This document shows positions 58,770 through 64,000 of a stretch of 64,000 nucleotides of DNA, piece by piece; position 1 is the first letter of the stretch, and every line of letters starts with the position of its first letter. This stretch comes from JAUIIK01 sp963709995 (GTDB taxonomy: Bacteria; Chloroflexota; Chloroflexia; Thermomicrobiales; CFX8): positions 1-64,000 of the forward strand of contig CAVPYN010000010.1 of NCBI GenBank assembly GCA_963709995.1, read 5' to 3'. A program made the position numbers and the translations under genes. The notes beneath the pieces were generated by a model, which was not told the DNA's origin, did no database searches, and saw nothing but the letters and a program-made list of their open reading frames with translations.

Positions 58770-59198
58770 CTATTCGATCATCAGTTCAGTGCTGCCGGAC
58801 ACTTGGATCGGCGTATTCGAGCCGAAAACCAGCAGGACAATGGGAACAAAATCGTAATCGACGCTCACGAAGAGCCGGTCGCCGATGTCACGATCCGAAA
58901 AACTCTTGCTCCCGCTGTTGACCTCAACGGAAACGTCACCCGAGTAGACCGTTAGCGGCTGGGCTGAGCTCACTGCCTCGTCCCGGACCACGTTGATGCT
59001 GGATGTGTCGGCGAGTACCCCGACACGGGCGGCTTCCTGAGCAGCATGGTTGACGGTGTTGTAGGCGTAAACCAGCCGGGCGCCCTCGATCAAGCCGAAC
59101 AGAAGGAGAAAGAACAACGGTGCAACAAGGGCGAATTCCACGAGTCCCTGGGCGCGAATCGAAGCTCGCCGGTTTGAGCGCTGGTGCATCATTCCCAA
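58770..59198 (-). CDS. TadE-like pseudopilin (module 2, second gene)
   Basis: About 142 residues starting TTG or ATG. Motif AQGLVEFALVAPLFFLLLFG, then GARLVYAYNTVNHAAQEAAR and an extracytoplasmic beta-rich part. Overlaps the preceding gene by 10 nt and is followed by TadG-like C after 14 nt. The closest match in the window is the TadE-like gene at 39.2 kb. Confidence 0.86.
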   Translation of the reverse strand: MGMMHQRSNRRASIRAQGLVEFALVAPLFFLLLFGLIEGARLVYAYNTVNHAAQEAARVGVLADTSSINVVRDEAVSSAQPLTVYSGDVSVEVNSGSKSFSDRDIGDRLFVSVDYDFVPIVLLVFGSNTPIQVSGSTELMIE

Positions 59199-59620
59199 CC
59201 TACTCTCGATGTAGCGGTGTGGCTGATCATCAGTGGACCGCCGCCCCAGAAGTTGGAAATCAACGGCAGGACGCTCTCAAAGGAGTGAGTCGCCGTCACC
59301 GTGCTGGTAGAGCCAACCGTCGTCGAGCGGGCAATCACCAACTCCGAGAGATCCACGGATCCCGCAGCTTCGTTGGCGGCCGCGGTCACATCCCCATCAG
59401 ACTTGGACGGGTCCATGGCCACCCGCGCGCCGTCCCGGGCGGCGTTGGTGACAGCGATCGACGCGTAGTAGGCGCGCCCGAATTCCATGACGCCGAATGT
59501 CATCGTCGCGAGGATCAGGCCAATGACCGCGAACTCCACGACAGCCTGTCCGCCGCGCGACCGATGCCCAGGATCCGATTCTTGATTGCGATTCGCTTTT
59601 CGACCAGCTAGCAGGTTCAT
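59189..59620 (-). CDS. TadE-like pseudopilin (module 2, first gene)
   Basis: About 143 residues from ATG at 59620 with GAGGAAG upstream; the longer frame to 59707 lacks support. Motif GGQAVVEFAVIGLILATMTFG, then MEFGRAYYASIAVTNAARDGA. Gene order TadE-TadE-TadG-like is the same set as at 39.2-41.5 kb, but here TadG comes last instead of first. No secretion ATPase is near. Confidence 0.85.
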   Translation of the reverse strand: MNLLAGRKANRNQESDPGHRSRGGQAVVEFAVIGLILATMTFGVMEFGRAYYASIAVTNAARDGARVAMDPSKSDGDVTAAANEAAGSVDLSELVIARSTTVGSTSTVTATHSFESVLPLISNFWGGGPLMISHTATSRVGWE

Positions 59621-59898
59621 CGTGTCGAATCCACTTCCTCGTACCGGAAACGTTGGGCGAGAGCATCGACCACATTTGGACGAATGACCCATGACCCTGC
59701 CTCCCATAGTAGTAGTACCCCCCGAACCTGAGAATGGAACGATGGTCCCGTTAGCCAGGTACTATCTATCTCGCACAATCACGGAGTTAGGTCAAATTTG
59801 GTGCATAAGGCCGCAGGAATGCGACCACGTGAAGTGCATCTTTCCGGAACGGATGTACTTACGAAAGAGGGCGGATAGTGTCGCGTGGAGCTAACAGA

Positions 59899-59928
59899 CA
59901 TGCCCGTGACCTTGCGAGGTCGCGGGCA
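59899..59928. repeat. Hairpin in the 445-nt gap before the beta-helix gene
   Basis: ATGCCCGTGACC, short loop, GGTCGCGGGCAT. No T-run on either strand. The rest of the gap 59621-60065 shows no gene or repeat I recognise. Confidence 0.45.
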
Positions 59929-60065
59929 TAGTTGAAGAGTTTCGAAGGCGATGTCGCCAGCGGGTGAGGCTGCGGCAAGGACCGCTGAATTGTCGGAGAC
60001 GGGGCCATTGGAACTACAGCCCCATCTCCTCGTTGCTGCGGCGACGTCTCGTCGACTGACCTACC

Positions 60066-61067
60066 TTAGAACCAGGGGTTACCGTTCTGAGGTCCGGGGA
60101 TGGACTTGTTCTTGCCACCGGTCACGCCATCGTAGGGCACGTCAAAGCCCTTCACCTTGTTATTGGTCACTTCGTTATCGGAGCCCCAGTTCCCAATCCC
60201 GTAATCGTAGCTTGAGTTCGGATGATCCGCTCCCTCGTCGAAGACGCGGTTGTTGTTGTACGTCCCGTTGTTGCCGTAGATGTAGATGCCGATGTCGGAG
60301 TTGCCACGGATGTTGTTCTTGCTGACGTTCACACCGTCGGCCTGATAGATCAATATCGCGGTGGCAGCGTAATCCGATGTACCCTTCCACTGATTTCCGT
60401 CAATCCAATTGTGCGTTGCCGATCCGGTCGCGCCGAATCCAATCTGGAGGCTGTTTGCCGCCAGATTGTCCTGGGTCGCGCTCTCGCCAATGTCATTGTG
60501 ACTAACGACTACCGACACATCACCGTTCGCGACGATGCCGGTCTTCTGATAGTCCTCGACAACGTTGTGTGAGATCTCTACCGTCTGCGTGTTTGGATGC
60601 GTGCCGTCGAACGGCGCATTGCGAACCTCGATGGCGTTGCCTTCCTGGCAGCCGCTCGGCCCCTGGTTGATGTTCCGCACGGTACTGTGGGTGATCGACC
60701 CGGAAGCGCCCTCGAACATGATCCCTCGTAAACGGTCATCGCCGCCATCACAAACGTTCGCGAGCCCGCTTGCTTCCACGACGAGGTTCGTAATGTGTGC
60801 GGTTGATCCACCCGCTTGCACGACCGCGCCAGTGAAGTGGCCGCCCGCGGGATCGACGGCGGTGATCGTGTGCCCCCGCCCGTCGAGGGTAAACCCATCT
60901 GGAATAATGATCGTATCATCGGTTGTGCAGTCGCCGTCCAGCTTCATCGTTGTGCCAGACGTGGTGAACGTACAATCTGTCGTTGCTCCTGCGCCCGGAA
61001 CTCCAAGACTGGCCAGCGTGCCAACTGCAAGCGCGAATGCCAGCAACAAACGCCACGGATACCGCAT
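60066..61067 (-). CDS. Secreted right-handed beta-helix protein (NosD-like repeats)
   Basis: About 333 residues from ATG at 61067, behind GGGGGAAG. A signal peptide (about 1-29, ending VPGAGA) is followed by DTIIIPDGFTLDGRGHTITA and repeated strands such as IRGNSDIGIYIYGNNGTYNN and DYGIGNWGSDNEVTNNKVKG, with Asn ladder positions. These parallel beta-helix repeats suggest a polysaccharide-binding or lyase-like exoprotein; no catalytic cluster was identified. It stands alone upstream of the Tad module on the same strand. Confidence 0.85.
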   Translation of the reverse strand: MRYPWRLLLAFALAVGTLASLGVPGAGATTDCTFTTSGTTMKLDGDCTTDDTIIIPDGFTLDGRGHTITAVDPAGGHFTGAVVQAGGSTAHITNLVVEASGLANVCDGGDDRLRGIMFEGASGSITHSTVRNINQGPSGCQEGNAIEVRNAPFDGTHPNTQTVEISHNVVEDYQKTGIVANGDVSVVVSHNDIGESATQDNLAANSLQIGFGATGSATHNWIDGNQWKGTSDYAATAILIYQADGVNVSKNNIRGNSDIGIYIYGNNGTYNNNRVFDEGADHPNSSYDYGIGNWGSDNEVTNNKVKGFDVPYDGVTGGKNKSIPGPQNGNPWF

Positions 61068-61319
61068 GGTACTTCCCCCTTCAATCAACAGGAGCCTGGC
61101 ACCTGTCGAATTACTGTATTGATGGTAGGAGTGTCACACAGGATCGCGAATTAAGCAAGAATCGGCTTCATCTATTCTCGGAACTTACTCAAGTATTTAC
61201 TCTTAGTGACTCCCGAAAGGTAATTGCTCCCAGGCACTCATCAGGTGAGGTTGCCCCAATTCGGTCGTGATCTCACTGGGTCATGCCAGCTGCTTGTCTG
61301 TGTCTAGTCGTAGATAGGA

Positions 61320-61350
61320 GTAGCCAGGGCGAGCGAAGCGCCGTCGCTAC
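61320..61350. repeat. Imperfect hairpin, possible REP-like unit
   Basis: GTAGCCAGGGCG and CGCCGTCGCTAC flank a GCGAAG-type loop. The end pattern GTAG...CTAC and the GGCG/CGCC core resemble the other REP-like units, but the mismatches make this weak. It is in the 450-nt gap 61089-61541, otherwise empty apart from a terminator. Confidence 0.35.
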
Positions 61351-61489
61351 AGGGGATGGGAACTACTCCCGCCATCTTCAGACAAGCAGTCTGCAGCCAA
61401 GACATTGAGTGCCACGGGTTCAAGCGCGACCGTCTCGGCTTGCCCAATGGGCTCTTCAGGGGCAAAGAGTATTGTGAACCAGAACGGAA

Positions 61490-61520
61490 CAGCCGCCCGG
61501 AGAACATCTCCGGGCGGCTG
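61490..61520 (-). terminator. Terminator after the BNR-repeat gene
   Basis: CAGCCGCCCGGAGA and TCTCCGGGCGGCTG form a perfect 14-bp stem with a 3-nt loop, followed on the minus strand by TTCCGTTCTGG. About 20 nt after the stop of the BNR gene. Confidence 0.8.
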
Positions 61521-61541
61521 ATACACGGCAATCGAGCGATG

Positions 61542-64000
61542 CTAATCGGCAGCGGCTTCTCTCGCCGCGCCTGCTGTAGTGGCTTTAGCCAAGATCATCG
61601 GCACATTGTGACTCTGAAGGAGGCTCGTGAACGCTCCGATGTCGCTATCGACGATCGTCCCCAACCGCTGGCGGTAGGTGACAGCGTCCTCGGCGAGGTT
61701 ACCGTAGACCTCGTGCGCCTGCTGTGTTGGAGCGTGATCCGACTCGTCGATCATCGCCGCCAGCGCGCCGAGCTTCTCGCGGACGCCACTGGCGCCCATC
61801 TTTGGCTTGCCAGTGTCGACAAGCATCAGATCGTTTTCGAGCGCGCCCAGCTTGTCCTTGATGTTGCTGGCGGCGTTCTCGATCTCCGCATCATCGCCCG
61901 CGCGGGCAACCCATTCATCGATCTGCCTGCGGACACTCTGCAAGCTATTGATCGTTTCATTCACCTCACTGAGCCGATCCCGTATCTGCCGCTTCAGCTC
62001 ATACTGTGCCTGCAAATCTTCTTCGCTGGTCCCCTGACTGGCTTCCAGGCGTGGATCCATCAGCACGTTGAACGACTGGGTCAGTTCCTGGTCTCCGAGC
62101 ATCAGTCTGACCTGGTACGCGCCAGGTGGAACCTTGGGCGTCGCGTTCATCATCATCATCGCGACCATGCGGTTGCTCGATGCCCCGCCCTGAAGATCGA
62201 CCGGCTTCTGTGTTCGCAGATCCCACTGCAGCCGGTTTGCGCCCGCTCGCACCGGTAGCTTATCAGCAGGGTCCTCTGCATTCGACGAATACGTACGCAG
62301 TTCAGCGCCATCCTTGTCGAGGAACGCGATTTTGATCTCATCCCCGGTTTCCTCGGGGAGCCACCAGTGAACGAGCACGCCTTCGGGTGGGTTTTCACCG
62401 GCGTTGACGAACTGTTCGACGTTGTTGCCATAGATGTCGCGCTGGAGCCGGGTGGTAACGGTGAGCGGGCCTACCATCTTATAGCTGAACCGGGTGGGGT
62501 CTTCAGTGCGCATGAATCCCTGGTTGATGCGCCAGCGTATGGTGTCCCGTGGCTGGTAGAGAACGATTTGATCGCTGGCCGCTTCAGCCATCTGTCGCAG
62601 CGGCGTTATGTCATCGAGCACCCAGAAGGAGCGTCCGTTGGTCGCGACAACCATGTCGTCGCCCTCGATCACCAGATCGTAGATCGGGGTCACTGGCATG
62701 CTTCCTGGCAACCCTCGAAGCGCTTCGGGCTGGAGAGATTCCCAGTTCGCGCCATCGTCAAACGACACATAGAGGCCCGTTTCCGTGCCCGCGTATAGCA
62801 ACCCTGGCATGACCGGATCCTCCCGGATCGCCCGGGTGATGTCATCGGAGCGGATGCCGTTGTTGATTTCGGTCCAGTTCTGGCCGTAATCCTCGGTCTT
62901 CAACAGATATGGCCGGTTGTCATCCAGCTGGTATCGATTGGCGGCGACGTACGCTTTGCCCTCGTTGTGCGGCGAAAGCTCGATGATCGAGATTCGCGCC
63001 CACTCGGGAAGCATATCGGCGGGCGGGGTGACATTGTCCCACACCCGCTCGCGGGTGCCCGCCCCGCCGTCCTTCGACACGTGGATGAGCCCATCGTCGG
63101 AGCCCGCCCAGAGTACGCCAGCCGTGTGTGGTGATTCCTGGAAGGCGAAGATCGTGCAGTAGATCTCCGCGCCGCTGTTGTCGCTGGTGATCGGTCCGCC
63201 TGATGACTGTTGCTTGTCGGGATCGTTTCGGGTCAGGTCCGGGCTGATGTTCTCCCAGCTCGCGCCCTCGTCGGTGGAGACATGAACGACGTTCGAGCAG
63301 GCATAGAGCTTGTTCGGATCATGGGGTGAGATCTCCAGCGGGAATGTCCACTGGAAGCGGTACTTGTGCTGGTCGGTTCCAGCGCCAAAGCCATGGACCT
63401 CTGGCCAGACGGTGACATTCCGCGACTGGCGGGTCTCCGGATTCCAGGCCCGCAGCCTTCCGTGGCCGAGGCCGGTCCCGATGCCGCCCCCGAAGACGGT
63501 GTATGGCTCGGTCGGCTTGATCGCGATGTAGCCGGATTCACCACCGCCCGGCTCGACGTAGTCCTTCCACGAGATCGCGCCTTCAGTACTGACGCTCGGC
63601 AGTCGCATCGCCCAGTTGTCCTGCTGCGATCCGTAGACATGGTACGGAGCCTGGGTGTCGGTCGTCACATGGTAGAACTGCGCCGTCGGCTGGTTGAGGA
63701 TCGTCGACCAGGTCTTCCCGCCGTTGTAGCTCACGCACGCGCCGCCGTCGTTGCCCTCGATGATCCGATCGGAGTCATTTGGGTCGATCCAGAGGCCGTG
63801 ATTGTCGCCGTGAGGTGTCGGGATCGCCTCGTAAGTCGCGCCGCCATCAGTCGATTTCCAGCACTGCAAGTTGAGGACCCAGACTGAGTCCGCGTCGCTG
63901 GGGTCTGCGAAGACGTGCATGTAGTACCAGGCGCGCCGCCGCAATTCAGGATTGTCGCTGACGCGCTTCCAGGTTTCTCCACCGTCGTCGGACCGGCACA
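61542..64000 (-). CDS. BNR/VPS10-type repeat protein (sortilin-like propeller), 5' end outside window
   Basis: Over 815 residues remain open to the window edge. The repeats contain Asp-box-like units: CWKSTDGGATYEAI, CVSYNGGKTWSTIL, HVSTDEGASWENISPDLTRN and HVSKDGGAGTRERVWDNV, as in the ten-bladed VPS10/BNR propellers of Chloroflexota and Acidobacteria. The last 200 residues include a coiled-coil-like part (LKRQIRDRLSEVNETINSLQ) common in such secreted proteins. Function unknown; a sugar- or peptide-binding exoprotein is likely. Its N-terminus (signal peptide and first blades) lies beyond 64000. Confidence 0.87.
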   Translation of the reverse strand, partial: CRSDDGGETWKRVSDNPELRRRAWYYMHVFADPSDADSVWVLNLQCWKSTDGGATYEAIPTPHGDNHGLWIDPNDSDRIIEGNDGGACVSYNGGKTWSTILNQPTAQFYHVTTDTQAPYHVYGSQQDNWAMRLPSVSTEGAISWKDYVEPGGGESGYIAIKPTEPYTVFGGGIGTGLGHGRLRAWNPETRQSRNVTVWPEVHGFGAGTDQHKYRFQWTFPLEISPHDPNKLYACSNVVHVSTDEGASWENISPDLTRNDPDKQQSSGGPITSDNSGAEIYCTIFAFQESPHTAGVLWAGSDDGLIHVSKDGGAGTRERVWDNVTPPADMLPEWARISIIELSPHNEGKAYVAANRYQLDDNRPYLLKTEDYGQNWTEINNGIRSDDITRAIREDPVMPGLLYAGTETGLYVSFDDGANWESLQPEALRGLPGSMPVTPIYDLVIEGDDMVVATNGRSFWVLDDITPLRQMAEAASDQIVLYQPRDTIRWRINQGFMRTEDPTRFSYKMVGPLTVTTRLQRDIYGNNVEQFVNAGENPPEGVLVHWWLPEETGDEIKIAFLDKDGAELRTYSSNAEDPADKLPVRAGANRLQWDLRTQKPVDLQGGASSNRMVAMMMMNATPKVPPGAYQVRLMLGDQELTQSFNVLMDPRLEASQGTSEEDLQAQYELKRQIRDRLSEVNETINSLQSVRRQIDEWVARAGDDAEIENAASNIKDKLGALENDLMLVDTGKPKMGASGVREKLGALAAMIDESDHAPTQQAHEVYGNLAEDAVTYRQRLGTIVDSDIGAFTSLLQSHNVPMILAKATTAGAAREAAAD

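Overview
The window is a GC-rich bacterial chromosome segment, most likely from a Chloroflexota of the Thermomicrobia/Sphaerobacter-like lineage. This is inference from several signs: a 16S rRNA gene that is not followed by 23S; a secreted D,D-carboxypeptidase carrying the FERRCLTYTP-type C-terminal module I associate with Chloroflexota secreted proteins; a Cys-motif single-span membrane protein of a kind also seen there; an F420-type luciferase-like oxidoreductase; and many amidohydrolases, amidases and peptidases typical of soil heterotrophs of this phylum. A 16S comparison would settle the placement.

Layout. 1-14.8 kb: end of a YfhO-like membrane protein, a CBS-containing site-2 protease, an unusual 2-hydroxyacid dehydrogenase-like protein, an M42 aminopeptidase, an AstE/AspA-type metallohydrolase, two tandem amidases, a PqqB-like metallo-hydrolase, a D-Ala-D-Ala carboxypeptidase, a sirtuin and a large M14 peptidase. 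14.8-18.4 kb: a tight minus-strand run (TPP enzyme, YceI, DUF4870-like, EamA transporter). 18.8-29.3 kb: a winged-helix protein, a class V aminotransferase, two membrane-anchored NHL-repeat proteins, MOSC, an HpcH aldolase, an LLM oxidoreductase, and an ECF sigma factor coupled to its DGPF partner. 29.5-34.1 kb: a membrane/EEP phosphatase fusion, a nucleotide-sugar epimerase, a Cys-motif membrane protein and MoaA. 34.1-41.5 kb: Tad-type pseudopilin genes around a methyltransferase, an acetamidase relic, a flavin reductase-like protein and a gamma-glutamyltransferase. 42.0-43.6 kb: 16S rRNA (minus) with a structured leader or ncRNA upstream. 44.0-56.6 kb: PyrE-like enzyme, a sugar-type TIM-barrel/oxidoreductase pair next to a RAYT (REP-associated transposase), aminotransferase, amidohydrolase, NHL protein, an orphan sugar-type ABC ATPase, M28 peptidase, Tag, AroM and a lipoprotein cytochrome c. 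57-64 kb: a small monooxygenase-like protein, a second TadE-TadE-TadG module, a secreted beta-helix protein and a BNR/VPS10-type repeat protein running off the end.

Three themes recur. First, at least nine single-base frame breaks and one in-frame stop interrupt otherwise well conserved genes, so either the sequence has indel errors or the region is decaying. Second, a family of roughly 100-bp intergenic elements made of two inverted REP-like hairpins is scattered through the window, together with a RAYT transposase gene whose own coding sequence contains a palindrome matching one just upstream of it. Third, there are three TadG-like secreted proteins with a beta-solenoid-like body, all ending in Leu-Val-Glu, with no Tad secretion ATPase nearby. 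No tRNA, CRISPR array, prophage or complete insertion sequence was seen.
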